From assembly GCF_947166265.1 (NCBI RefSeq), contig NZ_CAMVDO010000007.1, positions 62,001 to 126,000 on the forward strand: DNA of 64,000 nt, written 5' to 3'. Under the pieces are notes generated by a model. It was given only the letters and a program-made list of their open reading frames with translations, made no database searches and was not told the DNA's origin. The translations under genes were made by a program, and so were the position numbers. This stretch comes from an uncultured Fibrobacter sp. (GTDB lineage: Bacteria > Fibrobacterota > Fibrobacteria > Fibrobacterales > Fibrobacteraceae). Positions 47,431 through 57,252 of the stretch are shown here, one piece after another; the first letter of the stretch is position 1, and each line of letters opens with the position of its first letter.

Positions 47431-50400
47431 ATGAAAAAAGGATTTCTTTTGTTTAGAATCATGTTGAGTTCGCTGGCGGTTGCGCTTGGTGTGCTGCCTG
47501 CTGCTGCTCAAGAAGATGAACCGGCGGTCGAACGCGACACAGTCTTGATGAGTCCGCTTTATTTCGTAGTGGACGATGCAGTCGTCACTGATGAAAATGA
47601 AAACCAGCGCCTCTGGAACGAACTGATGAAGTATAAGCTCTGGGGAACCGATTCTGTAATCTTTAATAAAGGGGATTTTAGAATCGCAGAAACGAGCGGC
47701 TATACTGGAACAGCTTTAGAAAAAGTGTATTTCCGTAATGGAAAACATACGCTTGGAGGTCCGATTGTTTCGGGTGGCGATATCGAAATCAGCTATCCGG
47801 GAATGGGCGCTGAAAACGACACTTTGTTAAAGGGACCTGTCCGTGCGGGTTGGCTTGTTCTTCCCAATTGGTATAGCTATACCAATGTAAAATACGAAGG
47901 CACCTATTGTTTTGAACATCAAATCTATTTTGAAACGCCAAGTCGATCCGACGATCTTTTAAATTCTGCTAAAATAGCAAATACCTTTATTGAAAATGTT
48001 CATAAATCAGGTGGTAAAGTCTATGCTGACTGGGATAAGGATACCGATGGCTTTCCTGGTCTGTCTGGGCTGAACCTTGATGGTTCTTTTGCGGATTGTC
48101 CCAGTGATGTTCCTACGCCAGAAAAGGGTCTTTCTGTCCCAAAACTCGATTTAACCGGAATTACATGGGAACCCGCCGTTGATATGACGATTCCTTACGA
48201 AGAAACGCAATTTATTCAAGTCCCGCCGATTACCGCAGCGGATTTAAGTCAGTCGCCTAAGCATGTGTGGTTTGACAAGTATGTGGAAGATATTAAGGTT
48301 TCTAGTCATACGGGTAAGGAACTCTATGTTTTGATGCCCTCGAAAACGCAAAACGCAAATGGCAAAACAGGTCGTTTGACTCGCGTATTCTCTAGAGATG
48401 GTTTCCATTTTGATAATTCTGCGAACGATATGAAAATCAAGGTGGCGTATGTTAATGACGAGGCTACATGGAATGATGAAACTAATTCCTGGGACAATGT
48501 TGATGTGTCTAAAATAACAGTAGTTGCAGATACTGATTATGCTGGTAATCTTTTGTTCTACACAACGGCTGATGTGGAATGGAAGCCTTTTAAAGCTTCT
48601 GGTGGCGATGCCGGTGTTGGTGCGGACTTCCAGGGAACGTTCATGACATCGGGTTCCTTTAAGATTTATGATCACCTTAGCATTGCGGGTCAGCTGATTG
48701 CAGGTGAATGGCTGTGGTTCGAATCAGAATTTAAGGGAGAATTCCACTATGTTCCGTTCAATTCTCCTGAAATCAAACCCGATATTTTCTTGAATAAGGA
48801 ATTTATAGAAAATAATGAGAAGTGGTATGATATGGACTTCTACCTGACGGATACCGCTCGTGTTGAAGTTTCGTTCGATTATTGTTTCGCATTCTTTGGA
48901 ATCGACGTGGATACGACTGATGGCGCTTATTCCGAATACAAGAGCGAAAAAGGAAATTTTGCAGAACCTGCTGATTTGGGTCTTGATGATGATTCTTATA
49001 AAATGCCGCTCTGCAAGGACGGTGAGACTGGTCATGTTATCATCAAGAAGGGTTCTCGTAAACCTTCGTCTCAATCGACTGCTCATTTAAAGGTTCTTGA
49101 AGACGGGCTTGTCGAAAGTGATGAGTATATGTTGTTTAGAATTACGAATTTGAGTGGTGCCGTGATTACGGGTAACCAATTTGATGGGGATTTCTTAATT
49201 AGGCTTATTGATTATGATAATAACGCCCCTTACTTCGTAAATCCGTCGCAGAAACTCTCTGTTCCTGAAAATGAGACAAAGGCTGTAGTGGGAACAATTA
49301 AAGCCAAGGACAACGAAGGGGATACCTTCAAGTACGCCATTACGGGGGGGACGGGTAAATCTCTATTTAATATCAATGCGACTTCGGGCGTTGTTTCAAT
49401 GAAGAAGACTGTGGACGCGTTTGACTATGAAGCCTGGATGGATGCTGGTGGCAAGGTTTACACAATCACGGTTGAAGTTTGCGATATCAAGGCAACTTCA
49501 TTTGACGAAAAGCTGTGTTCCAAAAATACATTCAAAATCAATGTGACCGATGTCAATGAAAAACCGTACTTCACCTATACGGATTCCGACAAAAAAGAAT
49601 TGCGAATTGCCGAGAACAAAACAGTTGCCATGGATACGGCTAAGTTTACCGATACGGATAGGTTCAATACGAACACTCTGTTTACCAATAATGAAGTTAT
49701 CGCCATTGGTGGAGATACGGCGGTCTTTGACGTAACCAAGGATGGCGTCGTCTTTACAAAGAATGGCGTTGTGCTTGACTACGAAACCAAGAATACTTAC
49801 GAAATTACGTTGAAGGTTCGTGACGCAACAACGGATTCTAAGGGCAATTTGGTTTATCCGGATCTTTATGACGAAATGGCGTTTACCATTGTTGTTGTTG
49901 ATGTAGATGACGGTCCCAAGTTCACTTATGATGTTTACAATGGATCGATTGACGAACTTATCGTAGGGGAGAAACCTGTCGATATGGATTATCCTATTCT
50001 TGCGACAACAACGCAGGCTGGAGCGGAAATTACTTATAGCTTGGAAGATCCTGCAGAAATGTTCACGATTGACCCGGTTACGGGCGTGATTTCTTTGGCG
50101 AAGGATTCTGTCTTAGACTATGAAGTGAAGAACACTTATACAGTGAAGGTGATTGCCTCTGATGCCACTGGCGATCCTGCACAAAAGGTTCAGTCCGATA
50201 CTGCCGATGTGATCATTCGGGTCAATGACATAAATGAATTGCCCATTATTATTCATACGTATCCGGATCCAGTCGTCCTTGAAAATATGGAGGTTGGAAC
50301 TGTAGTCGATACGGTTAAGTGGAATGATTTGGATACGGCAATCAAGTTCCGTAACGATATTTTTGCCGCTGTTGGAGGTGATGTCACTTATTTCGAAATT

Positions 50401-52896
50401 ACTCCTGATGGTATTATTCTGACAAGACAAATGTTCGATTATGAAATGAAGGAATTTCTGAATAAGGATACTACTTATAAGTTGATAATCTCTTTGTCGG
50501 ACAAGGATGATCCTACTTTAGTTGCCTTTGACACTGTGACAATTCACATCAAGAATGTGAATGAAAATCCTGTTATTACGACGACAACAGTGGAGGTTAA
50601 GGAAAATTCGAAAGAAGGTACCGAAGTTGATAAAATTAAGGCAAGTGATGTCGATTTCGACGATCCGGATTCCGTGCTGATCTTTACGTTGATTGAAGAT
50701 CGGAGCGGCTGTTTTGATGTTGCTGCAAATGGCGTGATTACGGTCAAGAGCTGCAAAGAACTCGATTACGAAAAGAATAAGCTATTGAACATTACCGTTA
50801 AGGTGGAAGATTCAAATGGCGGAAGTTCTACCAAGACGATTCAAGTGAACATTATTGACATTCCGTCTCCGTCCATCGAAATCACGAAGGCTGTAAATAC
50901 GGATACCACCTGGGTTAAGCCGGACACCGTTTATACAAATATCCGTGACCTAGACATCTATTGTTCGCTCAACAATGCTTCCGAAGAACACTGCCTTGAT
51001 ACAATTCTGAAACCGGGCAAAAATATCATCGTAAAGCGCATTTGCGATATCGCCGGCTTTGAAGGATGTGCAGCCGATTCGGTCACTGTGTTCTTTAGCG
51101 ATGCCGCGCCGATTGTGAAGGTGTCTGCAAATCCCGATGAAAACAAGGCTACGAACATTTACACGATTGTCGAAAAGACCGATCCGGATGACGAAAATAT
51201 CTATGTGAATCGTACCAAAAACGAAGTGTACGTGAAGGTGAAAGACCCTGCAAGCGGAAGAGATTCCTCGTTCAAGGTGACTCTTAACCTCGATACGCTT
51301 TCGATTCCGAAATCAACCTACGATAATATGGCATCGGTGGTGAAGTCTAGCATCGCCTTGGATATTAATCCTTCTGAGGGCGTGACGCGTACGCCTGTTA
51401 ATGGAACCGAAGTTAAGGTGTCCTACACAAAGAAGGTGTACGGTGTGCCGGTGGAAGTAAGCTATATGACCGACAATGACGGTGAAATCATTAAGCGAGC
51501 CGTAGTCAACGACAAGGGAAAAGTGGATTCCATTGAAGTGATAACGGTTTCTTATGAAACGGTCATCAACGGTAAGGTGGTAACTATTTCCTACGAAGCT
51601 GATGCTGTAACGGGTGCTAAGCTTGTGAAGGATCCTTCGGGCAAGTTGATGACGGAAACGGCAGCAAGCAAGTTGAAGACCACTCCGGCGTCTTACTCTG
51701 TAACCTACGATTATAAGGATGCAACGGGCAACTATGTGGTTGTTACGTATTCAGTCGATGAGAACGGCACTTTGGTCAAGAATGCCGAAGGGGATATTGC
51801 CTACAAGGTGTCCTATACTTATGTCAACAAGTATGGCAACTCCGCAACGCAGTCGGTGTCTATTGTGCTAGACCGTACCCTTCCGAAGGTGCAAATCCTT
51901 TCTCCGGAAAAGGGTGAGGTTATCAGGTCGAACTTTGTTGAAGTGAAGTGGACTGTCAATGGAGTTGAACAGGATTCCTTGACGCTCCAGGGACTTGAAA
52001 AGGGACAGAATACGATTGTACGCTTCTATCGCGATAAGGCGGGTAACGAAGCCTATGATTCTGTAACGGTGTTTATGAAGGACGGCAAGGATGTCGACAT
52101 CTCTGTGGAGCAGCCGGTGACGGTTGTTACAAGGGATATGGTCGAAGAATACTATGCCGAAAACAAGCCTAAGGATGGCCAGACCTTTGCCGTAAGCATC
52201 TTGAACCCTGAAACGGGCAAGGAAGTGGAAACCTTGATTGGCGGTACATTTGAAACGACTTCCGGCTCGGGCGAAGAACCTTACCCCAATGTCGAGGGGC
52301 CGAGTCACTTGGGACCGACTCTTGTTATGGATGTAAAGGTTCCTGTGGTGAGTGGTGTCAGCGGCCTTGCAACTTTGGATGACTTGATTTCGTCGGATGG
52401 CAGAATTTCGTCGGCAGGCGTCGATGTCGATGAAGAAGCTGCAAAGGAAGCCGGACTTGAGTACCAGAAGTACACCGTCGAGGAATATGTCGCGAACTTC
52501 TGCGAAGAAGACGTCGTCGTTGGTAGTGACTATAGCCGGGTAAACCTGTACGATTCTGAACTGAAGGTTCAAATCTGGGTCTATACGACATTGGGTAATT
52601 TTGTGGGCTATCAGAGCTTTACCCAGGAACTGAACAATCCTGATTATGCCAACAAGGTGGGCATGCTCCAGCTGTTCTATGAAATGAAACCGGATAAGGA
52701 TGGTTATGTCCGCGCCGAAAACGAGAAGATGCTTGCAACGGGTGCATACCTTTACAAGGTGGATGCCACCATCAAGAATCATCTGCGCTGCTCGATTCCT
52801 CCGTTTGATGGTGCGTCACCCAAGAAGAAGGGTGACATGACGAAGTCGAACGATAACCTCCTTAAGGGCTTCGGTTACAAGCGTCCGGAAAAATAA
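47431..52896 (+). CDS. Giant cadherin-repeat surface protein
   Basis: An 1821-residue exported protein. The signal peptide ends near PAAA-QED; GGGGGA precedes ATG 47431. After an unrecognised N-terminal region (about 30-590, including a Calx-beta-like part), at least four cadherin-type repeats follow (about 600-1170; LSVPENETKAVVGTIKAKD, then DVNEKPYF, DINELPI, NVNENPVI linkers), with the calcium-binding DxD/NxN pattern. A beta-rich C-terminal region (about 1200-1800) holds KVSYT repeats and ends with a FlgD-like stretch (IWVYTTLGNFVGYQ; GAYLYKVDA). It is likely an adhesin. A terminator follows. Confidence 0.8.
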   Translation: MKKGFLLFRIMLSSLAVALGVLPAAAQEDEPAVERDTVLMSPLYFVVDDAVVTDENENQRLWNELMKYKLWGTDSVIFNKGDFRIAETSGYTGTALEKVYFRNGKHTLGGPIVSGGDIEISYPGMGAENDTLLKGPVRAGWLVLPNWYSYTNVKYEGTYCFEHQIYFETPSRSDDLLNSAKIANTFIENVHKSGGKVYADWDKDTDGFPGLSGLNLDGSFADCPSDVPTPEKGLSVPKLDLTGITWEPAVDMTIPYEETQFIQVPPITAADLSQSPKHVWFDKYVEDIKVSSHTGKELYVLMPSKTQNANGKTGRLTRVFSRDGFHFDNSANDMKIKVAYVNDEATWNDETNSWDNVDVSKITVVADTDYAGNLLFYTTADVEWKPFKASGGDAGVGADFQGTFMTSGSFKIYDHLSIAGQLIAGEWLWFESEFKGEFHYVPFNSPEIKPDIFLNKEFIENNEKWYDMDFYLTDTARVEVSFDYCFAFFGIDVDTTDGAYSEYKSEKGNFAEPADLGLDDDSYKMPLCKDGETGHVIIKKGSRKPSSQSTAHLKVLEDGLVESDEYMLFRITNLSGAVITGNQFDGDFLIRLIDYDNNAPYFVNPSQKLSVPENETKAVVGTIKAKDNEGDTFKYAITGGTGKSLFNINATSGVVSMKKTVDAFDYEAWMDAGGKVYTITVEVCDIKATSFDEKLCSKNTFKINVTDVNEKPYFTYTDSDKKELRIAENKTVAMDTAKFTDTDRFNTNTLFTNNEVIAIGGDTAVFDVTKDGVVFTKNGVVLDYETKNTYEITLKVRDATTDSKGNLVYPDLYDEMAFTIVVVDVDDGPKFTYDVYNGSIDELIVGEKPVDMDYPILATTTQAGAEITYSLEDPAEMFTIDPVTGVISLAKDSVLDYEVKNTYTVKVIASDATGDPAQKVQSDTADVIIRVNDINELPIIIHTYPDPVVLENMEVGTVVDTVKWNDLDTAIKFRNDIFAAVGGDVTYFEITPDGIILTRQMFDYEMKEFLNKDTTYKLIISLSDKDDPTLVAFDTVTIHIKNVNENPVITTTTVEVKENSKEGTEVDKIKASDVDFDDPDSVLIFTLIEDRSGCFDVAANGVITVKSCKELDYEKNKLLNITVKVEDSNGGSSTKTIQVNIIDIPSPSIEITKAVNTDTTWVKPDTVYTNIRDLDIYCSLNNASEEHCLDTILKPGKNIIVKRICDIAGFEGCAADSVTVFFSDAAPIVKVSANPDENKATNIYTIVEKTDPDDENIYVNRTKNEVYVKVKDPASGRDSSFKVTLNLDTLSIPKSTYDNMASVVKSSIALDINPSEGVTRTPVNGTEVKVSYTKKVYGVPVEVSYMTDNDGEIIKRAVVNDKGKVDSIEVITVSYETVINGKVVTISYEADAVTGAKLVKDPSGKLMTETAASKLKTTPASYSVTYDYKDATGNYVVVTYSVDENGTLVKNAEGDIAYKVSYTYVNKYGNSATQSVSIVLDRTLPKVQILSPEKGEVIRSNFVEVKWTVNGVEQDSLTLQGLEKGQNTIVRFYRDKAGNEAYDSVTVFMKDGKDVDISVEQPVTVVTRDMVEEYYAENKPKDGQTFAVSILNPETGKEVETLIGGTFETTSGSGEEPYPNVEGPSHLGPTLVMDVKVPVVSGVSGLATLDDLISSDGRISSAGVDVDEEAAKEAGLEYQKYTVEEYVANFCEEDVVVGSDYSRVNLYDSELKVQIWVYTTLGNFVGYQSFTQELNNPDYANKVGMLQLFYEMKPDKDGYVRAENEKMLATGAYLYKVDATIKNHLRCSIPPFDGASPKKKGDMTKSNDNLLKGFGYKRPEK

Positions 52897-52921
52897 AGCC
52901 AATGGCGTAATACATTTAAAG

Positions 52922-52950
52922 AAAGGAATGCCGCGAGGTATTCCTTTTTT
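52922..52950 (+). terminator. Rho-independent terminator after the cadherin gene
   Basis: AAAGGAAT (52922-52929) pairs with ATTCCTTT (52940-52947), followed by T's to 52950. Confidence 0.85.
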
Positions 52951-53005
52951 AAATTTGTAACCCCGTATAAACCTTCCCCTGCATCAGGGTGAATGCCTCG
53001 AGACC

Positions 53006-53039
53006 GTCATCCTGCATGACCGAAGGGAATGCGGGATCC
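53006..53039. repeat. Dispersed intergenic repeat, GTCATCCTG type
   Basis: GTCATCCTGCATGACCGAAG followed by GGAATGCGGGATCC. A diverged member of the family at 9617 and 47113. Confidence 0.5.
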
Positions 53040-53079
53040 AGGGAATTTCAATAAGACCGTCCGCTTAGTTATTACAATT

Positions 53080-53109
53080 TGTGTAAAAGAAACATGCTGT
53101 GTTTACACA
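53080..53109 (+). promoter_or_regulatory. Candidate enhancer (activator binding site) upstream of the dapF sigma-54 promoter
   Basis: Perfect inverted repeat TGTGTAAA (53080-53087), 14 bases, TTTACACA (53102-53109). Its centre lies about 100 bases upstream of the -24 element, the usual position for a sigma-54 activator. TGTAAAAT occurs twice more downstream (53149, 53185). Confidence 0.5.
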
Positions 53110-53192
53110 TTATGTAATGTATTTCATTTTTCGAAATCTTTAATTTTTTGTAAAATCGCCGTTTTTCGCTAATTTTAACAAATTCTGTAAAA

Positions 53193-53209
53193 TTGGCACG
53201 TTCTTTGCA
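53193..53209 (+). promoter_or_regulatory. Sigma-54 (-24/-12) promoter of dapF
   Basis: TTGGCACG, TTCT, TTGCA: the same consensus as at 1936, with GG and GC ten bases apart. Predicted start near 53220, 33 bases before ATG 53253. Confidence 0.78.
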
Positions 53210-53252
53210 AATAGAGGGCAGTAAAATAAAACTGTATCTATGGAACGTGCAT

Positions 53253-54116
53253 ATGAACTTTTCAAAATGGACCGGGTTGGGTAACGATTTCGTTCTCCTG
53301 GAACCGGGTGAGTCATTAGATTTCAGCAACGGATTTGAACAGCGTGTCATTCAGCTTTGCGACCGTCGCTTTGGCATTGGTGCCGATGGCGTGGTGATTG
53401 TAACGCCGATGGATGGCGACGGCTGTTTGGTTTTGCCTCAACTTCAGGGGAATGCTTCTCCCTCGAAGGCGGTGGCGAATGGAATTGATTTTGAAATGCG
53501 CATCTTTAATGCCGATGGTTCCGAGGCGGCTATGTGCGGAAACGCTACACGCTGTGTGGCGAAATACATCCGCAGTCGCGGACTTGCTAAAGATGGCAAT
53601 ACTAAAGTGTTTAATCTGCATACCAAGAGTGGCTTGGTGAAGCCCGCCCTTTTGGATGATGGTCGCGTGTGCGTGGATATGGGACTTCCGAGGAATTTCC
53701 TGGGTTCGATCAAGCTCACGGCAGACAGTTTTGACTTTACCGCTGAGACCGTTTCGATGGGAAATCCGCATGCGGTGATTTTTGTGGATGATATCGAAAA
53801 GATTCAGCTGGAAAAGTGGGGAAGCATCCTCGAAGTAGATAAGCAGTTCCCCGATCGCTGTAACATTGAATTTGCGCAGGTGGTGACGCCCACCCAAATC
53901 CGCATGCGGGTTTGGGAACGAGGCTGTGGCATTACGATGGCTTGTGGTACCGGCAGTTGCGCCACGCTCGTTGCGGCCCAGCGCACGGGCCGCGTGGGCG
54001 TCGAAGCAGATGTTGTTCTCGATGGCGGCGTCCTCCACATCAAGCACGAAGAAGGTGGCCCCGTCCTCATGACCGGCCCTGCACAGGAAGTATTTATGGG
54101 AAAAATTGAGGTATGA
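53253..54116 (+). CDS. dapF: Diaminopimelate epimerase
   Basis: A 287-residue DapF: interconverts LL- and meso-diaminopimelate for lysine and peptidoglycan synthesis. The two catalytic cysteines are in MCGNATRC and GITMACGTGSCAT. The N-terminal FSKWTGLGNDFVLLE is typical, and a short insertion (about 55-75) precedes IDFEMRIFNADGSEAAMCGN. The longer frame from 53193 reads through the sigma-54 promoter and is rejected. dapL, the enzyme making its LL substrate, follows. Confidence 0.95.
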   Translation: MNFSKWTGLGNDFVLLEPGESLDFSNGFEQRVIQLCDRRFGIGADGVVIVTPMDGDGCLVLPQLQGNASPSKAVANGIDFEMRIFNADGSEAAMCGNATRCVAKYIRSRGLAKDGNTKVFNLHTKSGLVKPALLDDGRVCVDMGLPRNFLGSIKLTADSFDFTAETVSMGNPHAVIFVDDIEKIQLEKWGSILEVDKQFPDRCNIEFAQVVTPTQIRMRVWERGCGITMACGTGSCATLVAAQRTGRVGVEADVVLDGGVLHIKHEEGGPVLMTGPAQEVFMGKIEV

Positions 54117-54204
54117 GGACGCTCGTAAACTCGCTCTGAGGACGGGCTTCGCCCTCTGAGCATCGAGAAAGACTATTCAAAACTTCACATTCCACACTGT
54201 TAAT

Positions 54205-54238
54205 CACTGTCTACTTCCAACTTCCAACTTCCTACTAA
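54205..54238. repeat. Heptamer-type tract (CTTCCAA/CTTCCTA) upstream of dapL
   Basis: CTACTTCCAACTTCCAACTT and CCTACT, five bases before ATG 54243. Same unit as the tract before thyA. Confidence 0.7.
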
Positions 54239-54242
54239 CACT

Positions 54243-55451
54243 ATGAATTCATCTATCATCAACACCAATTACGATTTGCTGCCTGGCAGCTACCTTTTCT
54301 CTACTATTGCCCAGAAAATCAAGGAATATCAGGCGAAGAAACCCGATGCCGACATTATCCGTCTGGGTATTGGCGACGTGACCACGCCCTTGATTCCGGA
54401 AGTCATCAAGGCCATGCACAAGGCCGTGGATGAAATGGCAGAAAAGGGGACCTTCCGCGGTTACGGCCCCGAACAGGGCTACGATTTCGTGCGCGAGTCG
54501 ATTGTCCGTGGCGAATACACCGCCCGTGGCATCGAAATGGACCCGGACGATATCTTCGTTAGTGACGGCTCCAAGTGCGATGTGGCGAACATTCAAGAGC
54601 TTTTTACAGAAAATGTAAAGATTGCGATTCCGGACCCGGTTTATCCGGTCTATTTGGACTCCAATGTGATGGCAGGCCGTGCTGGCGTGTTGCAGAGTGA
54701 CGGACATTTTTCTAAGGTGACATACCTTGCTTCGACCGCCGAGAATAATTTCCAGCCGGATTTGCCTAAGGAACCGGTGCAGCTGATTTACCTTTGCAGC
54801 CCGAATAACCCGACCGGTACGGTGCTCAGCCGCGAAACCTTGCAGAAGTTCGTGAACTACGCCAACGAAAACGGAGCCTTGATCCTGTTCGACGGAGCCT
54901 ACAACTGCTACATCCAGGACGAAACGCTGCCGCATTCCATTTTCGAAATTCCGGGTGCACGCACTTGCGCCATTGAATTCCGCAGCTTTAGTAAGACCGC
55001 CGGCTTTACGGGCGTGCGTTGCGCCTACACGGTGATCCCGCACGAACTTTCGAAACTCCGTGCCATGTGGAACCGTCGCCAGTGCACCAAGTTTAACGGC
55101 GTGAGCTACGTGACGCAACGTGCCGCCGAGGCCATTTACAGTCCGATTGGCTGGCAACAGACCAAGGATGTGATTGCCGGTTACATGAAGACGGCGAAGG
55201 TCATTCGTCAGGAACTTTCTGCCGCCGGTTACACGGTGTTCGGTGGTGAACATGCCCCGTACATCTGGTGGAAAATCGCAGATGGCGAAAAATCCTTCGA
55301 TTTCTTTGACCGCCTGCTTGCTACCTGCGAAGTCGTGGGTACACCGGGCAGTGGCTTTGGCCCCTGCGGCGAAGGATACTTCCGCCTGACCGCCTTTGGT
55401 GACTATGAACGCACCTGCGAAGCCCTCAAGAGAATCAGGGAAAGACTCTAA
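54243..55451 (+). CDS. dapL: LL-diaminopimelate aminotransferase
   Basis: A 402-residue PLP enzyme of the DapL type, which converts tetrahydrodipicolinate to LL-DAP in one step and bypasses succinylase or acetylase routes. Features: INTNYDLLPGSYLFSTIAQK, the GIGDVTTPL and RGYGPEQGYDF motifs, SDGSKCDVANIQ, the PNNPTG and the PLP Lys in SFSKTAGFTGVRC. It lies between dapF and the sigma-54 activator gene. No ribosome binding site is evident; the heptamer tract occupies that place. Confidence 0.94.
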   Translation: MNSSIINTNYDLLPGSYLFSTIAQKIKEYQAKKPDADIIRLGIGDVTTPLIPEVIKAMHKAVDEMAEKGTFRGYGPEQGYDFVRESIVRGEYTARGIEMDPDDIFVSDGSKCDVANIQELFTENVKIAIPDPVYPVYLDSNVMAGRAGVLQSDGHFSKVTYLASTAENNFQPDLPKEPVQLIYLCSPNNPTGTVLSRETLQKFVNYANENGALILFDGAYNCYIQDETLPHSIFEIPGARTCAIEFRSFSKTAGFTGVRCAYTVIPHELSKLRAMWNRRQCTKFNGVSYVTQRAAEAIYSPIGWQQTKDVIAGYMKTAKVIRQELSAAGYTVFGGEHAPYIWWKIADGEKSFDFFDRLLATCEVVGTPGSGFGPCGEGYFRLTAFGDYERTCEALKRIRERL

Positions 55452-55479
55452 CCCTCCAATCAATTACTATCTTATGTCC

Positions 55480-57000
55480 ATGCCTTCTTCTATCGGTCCA
55501 GAGATTTCGGTCATTCAAAAGATCAGCGTTGCGATTATCCACGAACGCAATGTTGAAAAATTGCTCGAAAATGTTCTGGGCATCTTGGAGTCCGAACTTG
55601 GTATGCTGCGCGGAACTTTCGCGTTGCTCTTTGGCGACACCCTGAAAATCGAGGCGTCACGTGGGCTTGACGAATCAGAAAAACAGCGCGGCTCTTACCG
55701 AATGGGTGAGGGCATTACGGGACATGTGGCTGAACGTGGTATCAGTCACGTTATTCCTGATTTGCGCAAGGATTCTCGCTTCTTGAACCGCACCGGGAGC
55801 CGCCATTATGAAAATCAGGTGGCATTCATTTGCGTGCCGCTGATTCATGACGGTCAAGTCATCGGAACCCTTTCGATTGACCGCCCCGTAGACGGTTCTA
55901 CTGATTTGGACCGCGACGTGGCCTTGCTCGAAATTATCGCGAACATCACGGGTGATGCCGCAAACGAATGCATTGAACTTCACGGTGAACGCGAGGCGAT
56001 GCTCGAAGAAAACCGCAAGCTCCGCGACATGCTTTCGAATAACCCCGGCGAACTGGTGGGTAACTGCCGCGAAATGCGTCAGGTGTACGAACAGGTGCGT
56101 CAGGTTGCCCCGAGCGATGCGACGGTCCTTATCCGCGGCGGTAGCGGTACGGGTAAGGAAATGATTGCCCGTGCGATTGTGAATCTGTCCGAAAGAAAGG
56201 ATAAGCCGTTCATTATCCTCAACTGTGCGGCTCTTCCTGAAAACTTGGTCGAAAGTGAACTCTTCGGTCATGAAAAGGGAGCCTTTACGGGAGCCTTGAA
56301 CCGCCGTATCGGGCGTGCTGAGGCTGCTAATGGGGGAACGCTTTTCCTCGACGAAATCGGTGACCTCACCATGCAGACGCAGGTCAAGCTCTTGCGTTTC
56401 TTGCAGGAACGTACCTTTAGCCGCGTGGGTAGCAACGAAGAATTGCATTCCGACGTACGATTCCTAGCGGCCACTAGCCGAAACCTGGAAGAACTCATTG
56501 CGCAGGGCAAGTTCCGCGAAGACTTGTTCTACCGTTTGAATATTTTCCCGATAACGATGCCTGACCTTGCAAAACGTAAGTCCGACATCATCCTGCTTGC
56601 AGAACACTTTATCGAGAAGATGAACCTGCGCTACGGCAAGAAAGTCGCACGCCTTTCAACAACGGCGATCAACCTGCTCATGAGCTACCATTGGCCGGGT
56701 AACGTGCGTGAACTTGAAAACTGTATGGAACGCGGTGTTCTGACGGCAAGCGATGACTGTATCCACAGCTATAATTTGCCGCCTTCGCTGCAGACGAGCT
56801 TGAGTGTCGGAACCACGGGTACTCCCAGCGATAAGATTGCGCCTCTCGAAGTGATGATGGACAACTACGAACGTGAAATCATTACTGAGGCTATCAAGCG
56901 AAATGACGGGAATATCTCGGCGGCCGGTCGCGACCTGGGCGTGTCTCCGCGCATGATGAATTACCGCATGAACAAGCTCGGAATCAAGTCCGGACACTAG
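55480..57000 (+). CDS. NifA-like sigma-54 activator (GAF, AAA+, Fis-type HTH)
   Basis: A 506-residue enhancer-binding protein. Residues about 10-165 are a GAF sensor domain, about 195-420 the AAA+ domain with Walker A GGSGTGKEM, ESELFGHEKGAFTGA (GAFTGA loop that contacts sigma-54), GTLFLDEIGDL Walker B, and about 455-500 a Fis-type DNA-binding domain. The GAF ligand is unknown. ATG 55480 is six bases from TATCTT, similar to the leaderless set; ATG 55474 is the alternative. The dapF promoter upstream is sigma-54, so local autoregulation is likely. Confidence 0.9.
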   Translation: MPSSIGPEISVIQKISVAIIHERNVEKLLENVLGILESELGMLRGTFALLFGDTLKIEASRGLDESEKQRGSYRMGEGITGHVAERGISHVIPDLRKDSRFLNRTGSRHYENQVAFICVPLIHDGQVIGTLSIDRPVDGSTDLDRDVALLEIIANITGDAANECIELHGEREAMLEENRKLRDMLSNNPGELVGNCREMRQVYEQVRQVAPSDATVLIRGGSGTGKEMIARAIVNLSERKDKPFIILNCAALPENLVESELFGHEKGAFTGALNRRIGRAEAANGGTLFLDEIGDLTMQTQVKLLRFLQERTFSRVGSNEELHSDVRFLAATSRNLEELIAQGKFREDLFYRLNIFPITMPDLAKRKSDIILLAEHFIEKMNLRYGKKVARLSTTAINLLMSYHWPGNVRELENCMERGVLTASDDCIHSYNLPPSLQTSLSVGTTGTPSDKIAPLEVMMDNYEREIITEAIKRNDGNISAAGRDLGVSPRMMNYRMNKLGIKSGH

Positions 57001-57167
57001 AGAATTTTTTGAGTTTTTTTGTTCGTTTTCGATGAAGAAAACCGCATGCGGTCTTCGGGTTAATCGAAATTTACAAAAAACTTGCAAGTTCATCGGCAAA
57101 AAATCAAAATTCGTCGATTTTTTTGAAAATTTTGCGTTTTTTTTTAACTTTTTGCCAAAATTACTTG

Positions 57168-57173
57168 TATATT
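57168..57173 (+). promoter_or_regulatory. Probable -10 element (TATATT) of the V-ATPase operon
   Basis: TATATT preceded by an A+T-rich region; no confident -35. A leader of about 75 bases follows. Confidence 0.45.
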
Positions 57174-57188
57174 AGTATCGAAATTTTT

Positions 57189-57213
57189 CCGAAAGGACCT
57201 TTCGGGCGGTTTT
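57189..57213 (+). promoter_or_regulatory. Leader hairpin with U-run upstream of the V-ATPase operon
   Basis: CCGAAAGG/CCTTTCGG palindrome (57189-57205), then GCGG and T5 (57209-57213). It could be an attenuator or a simple RNA-stabilising structure in the leader. Confidence 0.4.
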
Positions 57214-57252
57214 TGTCCGTGAAGCCCTTCCAACTGTTATTGGAGAATAAAT

